The notes below the pieces were generated by a model. That model saw nothing but the letters and a program-made list of their open reading frames with translations. It made no database searches and was not told the origin of the DNA. A DNA stretch of 64,000 bases from Mycobacterium angelicum (lineage in GTDB: Bacteria; Actinomycetota; Actinomycetes; Mycobacteriales; Mycobacteriaceae): assembly GCF_002086155.1 (NCBI RefSeq), contig NZ_MVHE01000009.1:82470-146469 (forward strand). Reading direction: 5' to 3'. Below are positions 53,974 through 62,498 of the stretch, piece after piece. The stretch's first letter is position 1; each line of letters begins with the position of its first letter. The translations under genes and the position numbers were made by a program.

Positions 53974-55147
53974 CGTCTGGGTGGCTGTCGCGGTGCTGGC
54001 CCTGGCCGCGTGCAGCCACTCGACCGCGCCCAAAGGCGCCGGTACCAATGCGGTCAAGGTGACCATGAGCAACGACGGCGGCAAAGACAACTGCGTGCTG
54101 GACACCACCAGCGTGCCGGCCGGCCCGGTGACCTTCACCGTCGCCAATGCCAGCGCGCCAGGCATCAGCGAGCTGGAGTTGCTCAAAGATCAGCGGATCC
54201 TGGGCGAGAAGGAAAACCTGGCGCCCGGACTGGATCCGGTGTCGTTCACCGTCACCCTGGACGGTGGTGCCTACCAAATCTATTGCCCTGGTGCGGGTAC
54301 CGAATATCAAACTCTGACCGTCACGGGACGAGCACCGGCGCCGCTCACCGGCACGGTGGCCACCGTCCTCAGCCAGGGCACCAAGGACTATGCGGCCTAC
54401 ATCGTCAAGCAAATCGGTCAGCTCAACGACGCCGTCAAGGCACTCGATGCCGCTGTGCAATCGGGCAATGTCGACGCGGCGAAGTCGGCCTACGCCAAGG
54501 CCCGGCCGTTCTATGAGCGGGCGGAAGCCAGCGTCGAGGGCTTCGTGTTGCCGGGCTTCGCGGTTGGGGACAACTTGGGCAACCTCGACTATCTGATCGA
54601 CATGCGAGAATCCACCCCGGTCGACGCGAAGGTCGGCTGGAAGGGCATGCACGCCATCGAGCGCGACCTGTGGCAGGGTGGTGCGATCACCGCCGGCACC
54701 AAGGCCTTGAGCGTCGAATTGGTAAGCAACGTAGGCAGATTGAACACCACCGTCACCAGCCTGCAATACCGGCCGGAGGATTTGGCCAACGGCGCCGCCG
54801 ACCTCATCGAAGAAGTGCAGAACACCAAAATCACCGGCGAGGAAGAAGCTTTCAGCCACATCGACCTGGTGGACTTCGCCGGCAACGTCGAGGGAGCCCA
54901 GCAGGCCTACGCCTCACTGCGCCCGGGTCTGGAGAAGATCGACGCCAATCTCGTCAAGCAGATCGACCAGCAATTCACCGACGTGCTCAACACACTCAAC
55001 GACTACCGTGACTCAGCGGCACTGGGCGGCTACCAGACCTACACCCCGTCGCTGCAGGCCCGCGATGCACCGAAGCTGACAGCGGTGATCCAACCACTGC
55101 ACCAGAGCTTGTCCCTGGTGGCGCAGAAAGTCGTCTCGGCGAACTGA
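53945..55147 (+). CDS. efeO: Iron-uptake lipoprotein EfeO
   Basis: 400 residues. Signal peptide with lipobox LAAC (Cys near residue 21), a cupredoxin-like domain (TMSNDGGKDNCVLDTTSVPAG, GAYQIYCPGAGTEY) with Cys and other metal ligands, then the imelysin/M75 helical domain (KAAYADARPFYERAE-like YAKARPFYERAEASVEGF, GWKGMHAIERDLWQGG with the HxxE-type motif). EfeO binds Fe in the envelope and hands it to EfeU. Both the cupredoxin and the M75 parts are present, so this is the full-length form. Overlaps efeU; its TGA shares a base with the efeB ATG (TGATG). Confidence 0.93.
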   Translation: MMNPVNRSHSVWVAVAVLALAACSHSTAPKGAGTNAVKVTMSNDGGKDNCVLDTTSVPAGPVTFTVANASAPGISELELLKDQRILGEKENLAPGLDPVSFTVTLDGGAYQIYCPGAGTEYQTLTVTGRAPAPLTGTVATVLSQGTKDYAAYIVKQIGQLNDAVKALDAAVQSGNVDAAKSAYAKARPFYERAEASVEGFVLPGFAVGDNLGNLDYLIDMRESTPVDAKVGWKGMHAIERDLWQGGAITAGTKALSVELVSNVGRLNTTVTSLQYRPEDLANGAADLIEEVQNTKITGEEEAFSHIDLVDFAGNVEGAQQAYASLRPGLEKIDANLVKQIDQQFTDVLNTLNDYRDSAALGGYQTYTPSLQARDAPKLTAVIQPLHQSLSLVAQKVVSAN

Positions 55148-56445
55148 TGCCAGACACACCTGAATCTCCTGAAACCCCTGAAACTCCTGAAACCGAGGTG
55201 TCGCGGCGCCGCATGCTCGGCGGGGCGGTGTGGGCCGGGCTGGCCGGCGCGGCAGTCGGTGCGGCCGGCGGCGGGGTGGCCGGATACGCTGCGGCTTCGG
55301 AAAAAAAGCACACCGGCGACGACGACACCGTCGATCTGCGCCGCAGTTATCCCTTCTACGGCCAGGTGCATCAGGGCGGAATCGCCACGCAGCCACAGCG
55401 CTACTGCGTGTTCATGTCGTTCTCGCTGGCCGCCGGGGCCGGGCGCTCACAGCTGCAGTCACTGCTGGCCCGCTGGTCGGCCGCGGCCGCGGTGTTGCAG
55501 CAGGGCAATCCCGTCGGCGCGGTGCAGCCTTCGGTCGAGGTGCAGCCCCCCGCCGATACCGGGGAAGCCTTCGGCCTGAGTCCGGCCAGCCTGACAGTGA
55601 CCGTGGGTCTGGGCCCTTCAGTGTTCGGTGATCGGTTCGGGCTTGCCGCACGCAAACCCGCGTTGTTTTCCGATCTGCCCCCACTCAACGGCGACAACCT
55701 CGACCCGCGTCTGCATGGCGGCGATCTATCGGTGCAAGCCTGCGCCGACGACCCCCAGGTCTGCTACCACGCCACCCGTAATCTCACCCGGCTGGGCCGC
55801 AATATCGTGTCCCCGTTGTGGCAGGTGCTGGGTTTCGGACGGGCCTCGGCGGGACCCGGTCAGAGCACGCCACGAAACCTGCTGGGATTCAAGGACGGAA
55901 CGCGCAATGTATCCAGCGACGCGGAGTACTCCCGATTCGTATGGGTGGACAACAGCGACCAGGCGTGGATGAACGGCGGAACCTATCAGGTCGCCCGCAA
56001 AATCCGGATGCTGCTGGAAACCTGGGACACCGATCGAGTCGGAAACCAGCAGCAGATCTTCGGCCGCACCAAGCAGGAAGGAGCACCGCTATCCGGCAAA
56101 GCCGAGTTCGACACGCCCGACTTCGGTGCGAAAGACGCTGACGGCAAACCGGTTATCGATCCGCTGTCGCACATCGGATTGGCCGCAAGGGAAAACAACG
56201 ACGGCATCATGATTCGCCGGCGCTCCTATAACTACACCGACGGACTGGACGCCACCGGCCAGCTCAATGCGGGCCTGTTGTTCATCTCCTACCAGAACAA
56301 CCCGCAGAACTTCATCCGGCTGCAAAACAGGCTGGGCGCCAACGACTTGCTCAACGAATACATCCGTCATATCGGATCGGCGATTTTCGCGGTTCCGCCC
56401 GCGCCCAGCCAGGGCCACTACATCGGTCAGGCGCTGTTCAGCTGA
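55147..56445 (+). CDS. efeB: Dye-decolorizing peroxidase EfeB (Tat-exported)
   Basis: 432 residues. After an N-terminal PET-repeat stretch comes a Tat signal with the twin Arg (SRRRMLGGAVWAGLAG). The DyP domain has the distal GxxDG motif as GFKDGTRN, proximal heme His in LSHIGLAAREN, and RRRSYNYTDG near the end. EfeB is the heme peroxidase of the EfeUOB system and is thought to oxidise Fe(II) for uptake. The first 20 residues contain four copies of a 9-bp unit (55159-55194), an odd leader before the Tat motif. Start overlaps the efeO stop. Confidence 0.94.
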   Translation: MPDTPESPETPETPETEVSRRRMLGGAVWAGLAGAAVGAAGGGVAGYAAASEKKHTGDDDTVDLRRSYPFYGQVHQGGIATQPQRYCVFMSFSLAAGAGRSQLQSLLARWSAAAAVLQQGNPVGAVQPSVEVQPPADTGEAFGLSPASLTVTVGLGPSVFGDRFGLAARKPALFSDLPPLNGDNLDPRLHGGDLSVQACADDPQVCYHATRNLTRLGRNIVSPLWQVLGFGRASAGPGQSTPRNLLGFKDGTRNVSSDAEYSRFVWVDNSDQAWMNGGTYQVARKIRMLLETWDTDRVGNQQQIFGRTKQEGAPLSGKAEFDTPDFGAKDADGKPVIDPLSHIGLAARENNDGIMIRRRSYNYTDGLDATGQLNAGLLFISYQNNPQNFIRLQNRLGANDLLNEYIRHIGSAIFAVPPAPSQGHYIGQALFS

Positions 56446-57413
56446 TCCACCAGCATGGCGCCCGCGGGCCGGTCCCCGAGTGTGCCCAGCTCCAGGTCTG
56501 CACCCGCTGCGGTAACCCGGATGATCTCGGCCAATTCCCGTGGGGCATCGCACTGCAGATAATGATCGGCGTTCGGCACCACCCAGTAGCGGCTCAGCCG
56601 GGGCATGTCGCGCAGATAGGCCTGCCAGACGTGGTTGGGCACCCGCAGCGGCGACACGCTGTCGTGTAGACCCCACACCACCGACAGATTGACGGGCAGC
56701 TTGGAAAGTGCTTCCAGCCAACCGGTTTCGCCCGCGGCGCGCTCGTTGAGGTATTGAATGGTGTCCGGCAGCACCCGGATTCCGTCGTTGTGTGCGAAAC
56801 ACTTTGCCAGGGCGGCGATCTCGGGATCTTCGAGCGTGCGCCGCGGCAGGAAGGTGCTCGCGCCCAGGCCGGCCGCCAGCAGGTCCGGCGTCGTCGCCGC
56901 CGCCGTCGCGCGTCCCGTTGCCGGGTCGAGCATCATCGTTTGGAACGTGGTGAGATTCGACAGGGGTAGATAGATGTTGGCGTTGGTCACGAACGCGTCG
57001 GACGGCAGGGCTCCTTCGGTGGCCAGCATGTCCAGCGCGATCATGCCCACACTGCTGCCGCGGTCGTGGGTCAGCATCCGGTACTCGGTCAGCTGCCACA
57101 CTTCGGTGATCGCGTGGACGAGCAGGCGCGCGTCGTCGTAGAGCGAGTAGACGTAGGGTTCCGGTGGCTTCTCCGACAAGCCGTAGCCGGGAAAGTCCAG
57201 CGTGAAGATGTCGAACTCTGAGTTCAATTCATTCGATAAGCCGAAATAGTCGATGCTCGAGGTCGGGAATCCATGGACAAGCACCAGCGCGGGTGCTCCC
57301 GGCGTGCCGCACCGGCGGCTGAACACCGTGACTTCTCGTCCGTCGTTGGCGGCGGTGGTCGACCGCCAGCGCAACTCGTTTCCGCCGCTCTGCCACTCCG
57401 CAAAGATATCCAC
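56427..57413 (-). CDS. Alpha/beta hydrolase, epoxide-hydrolase/dehalogenase-like
   Basis: 328 residues. Oxyanion motif LVHGFPTSSIDYF, nucleophile elbow LTHDRGSSVGMIAL with Asp as the likely nucleophile (HDRG), and the late His in VPNADHYLQCDAPREL. The HDxG elbow puts it with Asp-nucleophile hydrolases (epoxide hydrolases, haloalkane dehalogenases). Substrate unknown. GTG start; the 3' end overlaps efeB by 19 nt on the opposite strand. From memory M. tuberculosis has a haloalkane dehalogenase (Rv2296) in the syntenic stretch, which might correspond. Confidence 0.88.
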   Translation of the reverse strand: MDIFAEWQSGGNELRWRSTTAANDGREVTVFSRRCGTPGAPALVLVHGFPTSSIDYFGLSNELNSEFDIFTLDFPGYGLSEKPPEPYVYSLYDDARLLVHAITEVWQLTEYRMLTHDRGSSVGMIALDMLATEGALPSDAFVTNANIYLPLSNLTTFQTMMLDPATGRATAAATTPDLLAAGLGASTFLPRRTLEDPEIAALAKCFAHNDGIRVLPDTIQYLNERAAGETGWLEALSKLPVNLSVVWGLHDSVSPLRVPNHVWQAYLRDMPRLSRYWVVPNADHYLQCDAPRELAEIIRVTAAGADLELGTLGDRPAGAMLVDQLNSA

Positions 57414-57566
57414 GGTCCAAGCCTTTCAGGGGTTTAGCGCTGAGGGAAGTTCACTATCGCAAGCAGCAACGGGAGTGGATCTTGCGGGGTTGGATCTGGG
57501 TGCACTGGTTCTGCTTTCCCGCTTGTGCAATTTGCCTGGTGCGGTGAGGTTGGGCGTCGGTTTACC

Positions 57567-57974
57567 ATGCTCATCGTGATCAACACGCGAGTAATAGGGC
57601 TCGCTGAGTACGAGATCAGCAGCGAGGAACCCGACGTGATCACCGCGCGCTATCTCACTTTCGGTTCGGCCGGCGCCATGGGCAGCGGACGGGCCGTGGG
57701 AGACACGTCCAACGGGTTCCCCGGCGACTACCACGTTCAGTATTTCGACGCCGACGGCAAGATGGCCGGCGATCTCGATCTGCATATCGCATCGGTCGGG
57801 GAGTCGTTTCAGCTGACCTGGCGGCATCGTCGCGAGAACGTCCGGCTGCCCGCCTTGGCCGGTGAAGTCATATTCGAAGGCATCGGCTTCCCGACCGGCG
57901 AAAGAACCATGGCCCTTACCTATTGGATGTCCCAGAAGCTGTCTGCGGCGATCGAATTGCGCCCGCTGCTCTGA
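57567..57974 (+). CDS. Hypothetical small cytosolic protein
   Basis: About 135 residues. It reads as a beta-rich single domain: VIGLAEYEISSEEPDVITARYLTFG, GDYHVQYFDADGKMAGDLDLHI, VGESFQLTWRHRREN, GERTMALTYWMSQKL. No signal peptide or membrane helix. I do not recognise the family. The ATG was chosen because the residues before it look non-coding. It precedes the lipoprotein gene by about 35 nt on the same strand, so the two may be cotranscribed. Confidence 0.65.
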   Translation: MLIVINTRVIGLAEYEISSEEPDVITARYLTFGSAGAMGSGRAVGDTSNGFPGDYHVQYFDADGKMAGDLDLHIASVGESFQLTWRHRRENVRLPALAGEVIFEGIGFPTGERTMALTYWMSQKLSAAIELRPLL

Positions 57975-58009
57975 AACCGCTTGTCGCACGGCGTTACCCG
58001 GAGGAAATC

Positions 58010-58603
58010 GTGAGATATCGACTATTGCCATCCATCGTTGCACTTGGCGTCGCCCTTGGCGTTGCGCTGGCGGGCTGCGCCAGCAGCGGCGGGACCAATA
58101 CCAGCCAGCCGCGCGTCTGGGGTGCCTTCATGGAACGCGGATTGAGCAATGTCCCAATGAAGCCCGGCCTCAACGTCCGGGTTTTCAACGACTTCACCCT
58201 CGATGATCAGCAGTACGTCAAGTACGACAAGACCACCGGATACTTCACCCTGGAGCCCGGCACCTATCGAATTGACGGTTGGTCGTTGACAACCTTCGGA
58301 TGGAAGTTGACGCCCGAGCAGCGGGCTGCGGAGTATTCGGCTCCCGGTTATGCCTTTCTGTGGAATGTCGAGAAAAACGACATGGAGATGCTGGCCTCGC
58401 TACAGGACCCGATGGATTCGCAGCCCAGCATCATCAATGGGGTCCTCAAGGTCACCAAGAAGACGCAGTACTACTTCGGCCATCAGAACGGCGAAAAGGT
58501 CAACGGGATAAGCCTGCAGCTCTACGATCCCAACGTGCGAAAGCCCGACGGAACCACTTCAACCAATCATGCCTTTGCCCAGTTGGTCATCGAACGGCTC
58601 TGA
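58010..58603 (+). CDS. Lipoprotein with beta-sandwich-like domain
   Basis: 197 residues. Signal peptide VALGVALGVALAGCASSGG with lipobox LAGC (Cys near residue 23), then MKPGLNVRVFNDFTLDDQQYVK, TGYFTLEPGTYRIDGWSL and KVTKKTQYYFGHQNGEKVNGISLQLYD, a strand-rich domain of unknown role. GGAGG lies 5 nt before the GTG. No catalytic motif seen. It is likely anchored on the outer face of the plasma membrane. The next gene, an exported nucleosidase, is on the same strand after about 190 bp. Confidence 0.78.
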   Translation: MRYRLLPSIVALGVALGVALAGCASSGGTNTSQPRVWGAFMERGLSNVPMKPGLNVRVFNDFTLDDQQYVKYDKTTGYFTLEPGTYRIDGWSLTTFGWKLTPEQRAAEYSAPGYAFLWNVEKNDMEMLASLQDPMDSQPSIINGVLKVTKKTQYYFGHQNGEKVNGISLQLYDPNVRKPDGTTSTNHAFAQLVIERL

Positions 58604-58793
58604 TTTGCCCGGTTGTGCCGCAATCGGATCACGACAAGCAATCGCTAATCAAAAGAAGCGATAACGAATCTCCATTCCCTCGCCGTGTCGCGCGAAAATC
58701 ATGGCCAAGCAACTTCGGCAGCGCCTTGGGCCTATGGGACAGCGAGTTCTGGCATCACATGACTGACGAAAGTGCGCCAGAGATAGGGGGATC

Positions 58794-59798
58794 GTGCTTC
58801 GCCGATTCCGGGCCGGCCTCATGGTGCTCGTCGCGTTTGCGCTGGGATGCGGTGTGGCTGTTGCCGATTCACAGAACGTGGTCGCTATGAGCTCCTGCGA
58901 ACAGCGGACATTGGTTTTGTCGGCATTTCCCGCCGAAGCCGATGCCGTTCTCGCGCACACCACATTGGACTCGAACCCGGTCCGGATCGCTAATCGTCGG
59001 CACTTCTATCTCGGCTCGATCGCCGGCAAGAAGGTGATCGTGGCGATGACTTTCATCGGCATGGTCAATGCCACCAACGCCACCGAAACCGCGTTGTCCA
59101 CGTTCACCTGTGCGTCCGGTATCAGCATTGGCGCAGTGGTGTTTTCCGGAGTCGCCGGCGGTGCCGCGCGAACCAGCATCGGGGACGTCGCCATACCCGC
59201 CCAGTGGACCCTCGACAAGGGCAAGACATTCATGCCCGTCGACCCCGGGATGCTGGCCACGGCGCAGACGCTGGCGGTCACCTTGAGCCCCGTTAACTAC
59301 CTTGGGGATCCGCTGTGCCTGTGTCGGCACACGCCGAAATTCGTGATCGCCGATCTGCATCGTCAGCCGCAGCTCTTCGTCGGTGGCGACGGCATGAGCA
59401 GCGACAACAACAATGGCCAGGCATTTCCGTGTGTACCCAACAGCGGCAACGTCTTTGGGTGTCAGCCCTGCACTGCGCCGGATCGCTCACTGCTGTACAC
59501 CGGCAACTTCTTTCAGGCGATCGGACCCTGGATACTGCACGGCCTGCTGAGCAATCTGAATATTCAAACGGGCCAGAATCCGGCGTTCGATGCGGTGGAT
59601 CAGGAGACGGCAGCAGCGCAGGCGGTGGCGAATGCGCACGGCGTCCCGTTCCTGGGTATCCGCGGCATTTCGGACGGCCCGGGGGATCCGTTGCACCTGC
59701 CGGACTTTCCGTTCCAGTTCTTCTTCTACAAGCAGATCGCGGCCGACAACGCCGCTCTGGTCACCGAGGCGTTCCTGCAAAGTTGGCCTGGCGCTTGA
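58794..59798 (+). CDS. Exported nucleosidase/phosphorylase-fold protein
   Basis: 334 residues. A signal peptide ([18 protein letters not shown]) precedes a domain of the MTA/SAH nucleosidase (PNP_UDP_1) type: [38 protein letters not shown], and the C-terminal [19 protein letters not shown] with [11 protein letters not shown]. An insertion of about 70 residues in the middle carries several Cys ([26 protein letters not shown]), which fit disulfides outside the cell. Export is unusual for this fold. GTG start with GGGGGA upstream. It probably corresponds to the exported nucleosidase-like gene (Rv2293c) next to sseB in M. tuberculosis; from memory. Confidence 0.82.
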   Translation: MLRRFRAGLMVLVAFALGCGVAVADSQNVVAMSSCEQRTLVLSAFPAEADAVLAHTTLDSNPVRIANRRHFYLGSIAGKKVIVAMTFIGMVNATNATETALSTFTCASGISIGAVVFSGVAGGAARTSIGDVAIPAQWTLDKGKTFMPVDPGMLATAQTLAVTLSPVNYLGDPLCLCRHTPKFVIADLHRQPQLFVGGDGMSSDNNNGQAFPCVPNSGNVFGCQPCTAPDRSLLYTGNFFQAIGPWILHGLLSNLNIQTGQNPAFDAVDQETAAAQAVANAHGVPFLGIRGISDGPGDPLHLPDFPFQFFFYKQIAADNAALVTEAFLQSWPGA

Positions 59799-59819
59799 TC
59801 TTTCGCAACCATGCCGGGC

Positions 59820-60668
59820 TTATTCGGGGCCGCGGGCAACTGGGCGGTTTGCGTCTGAGACCCACTCGGACCAGGAACCCGGAAACAGCGCGGCCTCGTG
59901 GCCCACTGCCGCGAGGGCCGCGATGACGACGGTTGCGGTAACTCCGGAGCCGCAATAACTGCCGACAGGGGCGCTGCCTTCGACACCGCGGTCGGACAGC
60001 AGCTGGACAAGGGCGGCATCATCGCGAAACGTGCCGTCGTCGGTCAACACGGCGCCGACCGGAAGGTTCTTCGCGCCGGGGATGTGACCCGCAACCGCGT
60101 CGACGGGCTCGGCGTCGCCGCGGAAGCGATCGGGCGCGCGTGCGTCAAGCAGCGTCACCCTTTGGGCTTGCGCCGCTGACAGCGTCGCTCGGTTGCCGGC
60201 GTACAAATCATGTTGCGGCACAGCCACATTACCGGGCTCGGGCGCGACGGGACCCGTCTCTACGTCGCCGCCGGCGGCCCGCCATGCAGCCAGGCCGCCG
60301 TCCAGAATGCGGACGTCGGAAATACCGGCCGCGGTCAACACCCACCACGCTCGTCCGGAACCGGCCCGGTTCCAGTCGTCGTACACGACGACCGGAACGG
60401 CCTGGCGGACGCCCCATCGGCGGGCGGCGGATTCCAGTGCGCGTCCGTCCGGCAGCGGGTGACGGCCACGGCCGGAGACGGCGTGGTCGCTGAGTTCGTC
60501 GTCGAGTGACACATATACCGCGCCGGGTATGTGGCCTCGCTCGTGGGCTAGGCGTCCGTCGGGGGCGTCGAGCTGCCACCGCACATCCAAGATGGTCACC
60601 GGCTGTTCGGCGTGGATGAGTTCGGCCAACTCAGTGGCGGTAATCAGGACCTGGGCGCGTGCATTCAC
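59820..60668 (-). CDS. sseB: Thiosulfate / 3-mercaptopyruvate sulfurtransferase SseB
   Basis: 282 residues with two rhodanese modules. The inactive N-terminal module has ILDVRWQLDAPDG and GHIPGAVYVSLDDELSD; the active C-terminal module has LLDARAPDRFRG, GHIPGAKNLPVG and the catalytic Cys in SYCGSGVTATVV. The loop C-G-S-G-V-T fits mercaptopyruvate sulfurtransferase as well as rhodanese. The length and position agree with M. tuberculosis sseB (Rv2291). It moves sulfane sulfur to thiols or cyanide in the cytosol. Preceded by an AAGGAGGAAT-type ribosome site. Confidence 0.93.
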   Translation of the reverse strand: MNARAQVLITATELAELIHAEQPVTILDVRWQLDAPDGRLAHERGHIPGAVYVSLDDELSDHAVSGRGRHPLPDGRALESAARRWGVRQAVPVVVYDDWNRAGSGRAWWVLTAAGISDVRILDGGLAAWRAAGGDVETGPVAPEPGNVAVPQHDLYAGNRATLSAAQAQRVTLLDARAPDRFRGDAEPVDAVAGHIPGAKNLPVGAVLTDDGTFRDDAALVQLLSDRGVEGSAPVGSYCGSGVTATVVIAALAAVGHEAALFPGSWSEWVSDANRPVARGPE

Positions 60669-60756
60669 CTGTATTCCTCCTTGTGGTCTTCGGCGAGCCT
60701 AACTAACTTGAGCGAAGGCGCGGTGCTCCGGGCAGCAGCAGTCGACGGGAGCCGGT

Positions 60757-61236
60757 ATGGGCAGCAGGTATCGGATAGTGCAGGTGGGGATTGCCGCCTG
60801 TTTCACTTTGGCGTTGGCCGGAGTGGCGGTGGCGCCGGCGGGGGCGGTGCCCAATACGAAGTGCACGCTGACGACGCCGGTTCACGAGATAAAAAGCGTG
60901 TCTGAATTGCCGCCGGAGTTGGTTCAGCTACTTCCACCCATCGCTGATATTGGTGCGCCGTTCAACGCGACGGATTCGGTAAACGACCCAAACCTGCCTT
61001 TTCGTCGCCTGATTCGTGCCGGGTCCCGGAGCGCCGAGTGGTTCGTGTGGTACGAGCACGGCGGTATCGGCTACTTCTGGCAGGCCGTGGTCGCGCGGCT
61101 GGTGCCGGGCGGTGCGCCGCAGCTATTGGCCAACGCGGGAACGGTTTCCGACACGCTGTGTAGCTTCACCGATGGTGCACTTGCGGGTCGGGTTCCGCCG
61201 TATCCGGAAGGTGCCTGGGCCGCCTCGTCGTTTTGA
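60757..61236 (+). CDS. Small secreted protein of unknown function
   Basis: 159 residues. Signal peptide IAACFTLALAGVAVAPAGAV, then a mature domain with two Cys (NTKCTL and DTLCSF) that probably pair, the stretch LPPELVQLLPPIADIGAPFN and FRRLIRAGSRSAEWFVWYEHGGIGYFWQ. No catalytic motif recognised. GGGAG precedes the ATG. It is divergent from sseB with about 90 bp between. Similar small secreted Cys-pair proteins are common in mycobacteria. Confidence 0.75.
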   Translation: MGSRYRIVQVGIAACFTLALAGVAVAPAGAVPNTKCTLTTPVHEIKSVSELPPELVQLLPPIADIGAPFNATDSVNDPNLPFRRLIRAGSRSAEWFVWYEHGGIGYFWQAVVARLVPGGAPQLLANAGTVSDTLCSFTDGALAGRVPPYPEGAWAASSF

Positions 61237-61762
61237 GACGGCGGCGAAATCCCTTGCGTCACAGTAACTGTGATGGTTTCACCACGGCCATCTGTCGGTG
61301 TTGTCTGCTTCTCGCGAAGATTTCGCTGTACGGAGCACTCCAGGAGTTGTTGCACTTAGAGCGCTTTGGGCGGCATAAGGCCGGCTATCGGCGACACAAG
61401 ATGGCCCGATCAATCTGCCAGCGCGCCGTGGTACTGCCGAGGAGTCTTAACCGTAACCCTTCTTAAGTCGTCTCAAAGTGCATTTCACTGAATGCGCGCC
61501 GAGACTTGGCGAGTGGATTCGGGAACCGAACCGCTTATGTGGGCGATCGACGAGCGCTGACGGGGTGAACCCTGAACCCTTGCCTCTTGTACTCAGCGGT
61601 ACCGCCGTAGGTCACCGCGTAGATTTGCTCTCGTTGGTTGCGCAAGCGCAATTTTTGTTGATCTGGCTTAGCGGCTGCTAGACCGGCGTAAACTGACGTG
61701 CCGCTGGTTGCGATGGCTGGAGTGTGTGAACCCCGGGACCGGGCAAGGGAGGGAATGGCGCG
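61237..61762. other. Gene-free stretch of about 525 bp with one repeat copy
   Basis: No credible gene: frames are short and lack signal or domain features. It contains the first copy of a 22-nt direct repeat (61245-61266) and a small dyad TTGCGCAAGCGCAA followed by five T (61638-61656), too short a stem to call a terminator with confidence. Confidence 0.5.
61245..61266 (+). repeat. 22-nt direct repeat, copy 1
   Basis: CGAAATCCCTTGCGTCACAG plus TA is identical to the copy in front of the REP13E12-type gene. The flanks are not related beyond a loose CAGTA(A/G) continuation. Confidence 0.85.
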
Positions 61763-62077
61763 ATGAGGAGGATCATTGCTTTGGTCGGGACAGTGGCTCT
61801 TCTAATGGTGGCAACGCCGACGCCGCCCGCACACGCCGACGAAGATTCCTACATAGCTACGCTCGACGTGATGGGTGTTCCGTATAGGAATCGCTCCGCT
61901 GCAATCCAATTCGGCAATGTCCTCTGTCGCGAGCTAGAAAGTGGCACGCCATTCGGCGCGCTCGTCGACTTGACCACCAGCGACGGGTACTACTCCGCAT
62001 ACCAGGCCAAGGCATTAATTGGTGCCGCTGTCGGCGGTCTCTGCCCGCAGGAACAGGCTAGCGTCCCAACTGAATAG
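61763..62077 (+). CDS. DUF732 small secreted protein
   Basis: 104 residues. Signal peptide IIALVGTVALLMVATPTPPAHA, then the DUF732 pattern: DSYIATLDVMGVPYRNRSAAIQFGNVLCREL and SDGYYSAYQAKALIGAAVGGLCPQ, with the two Cys that form the family's disulfide. DUF732 proteins are small secreted mycobacterial proteins of unknown role. GGAGGG lies about 10 nt before the ATG. It stands between the two copies of the 22-nt repeat. Confidence 0.88.
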   Translation: MRRIIALVGTVALLMVATPTPPAHADEDSYIATLDVMGVPYRNRSAAIQFGNVLCRELESGTPFGALVDLTTSDGYYSAYQAKALIGAAVGGLCPQEQASVPTE

Positions 62078-62498
62078 CTCAGTGCCGAAAGTCAGAGAAG
62101 TCGGATGGGCCTTCAGTCAATTCGAGGAACGGTTTGCAGGCAATCCGGGGGGCGGCTCGTGTGACGCGGCTGGAGCAGGTGTCGAACTTGCCGGATATTC
62201 GACCGCTGCGGTGGTCGCTGCGCCCTGGTAAGTCGTCCGGGACCGTGTTCAGTACGGGGGTCAATCTACGTGCAGTCGCCTGGGAATCGCCTTTCTCCCA
62301 CAATCTTCGGTTCTGTCTTGTGGGTAATTGGCTTTCACTCCTCTCGGCCTGCCGTGTCCTCCACGCTCAGTGCCATGGCGATCGCCATATTTGCAAGACA
62401 CTTGGCCGCCCCCGTACTAACGAAATCCCTTGCGTCACAGTAGTTACAGCTGTACCAGGATGGCCGTTTTTGTCAGTGGCCTCCGATAGTTTCGGGGT
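62078..62498. other. Gene-free stretch of about 420 bp upstream of the HNH gene
   Basis: No gene supported. It contains the second 22-nt repeat copy and just after it the perfect palindrome TACAGCTGTA (62445-62454). GATAGT at 62485-62490 is a possible -10, 8 nt before the GTG of the HNH gene. Confidence 0.5.
62421..62442 (+). repeat. 22-nt direct repeat, copy 2
   Basis: Identical to copy 1, 1176 bp away in the same orientation, about 60 bp before the start of the REP13E12-type gene. It could belong to the 5' flank of this repeat family. Confidence 0.85.

Noticed and set aside
61638..61656. Rho-independent terminator (TTGCGCAAGCGCAA then T-run)
   Set aside because: The stem is only 6 bp and no gene ends just before it; kept only as a note.
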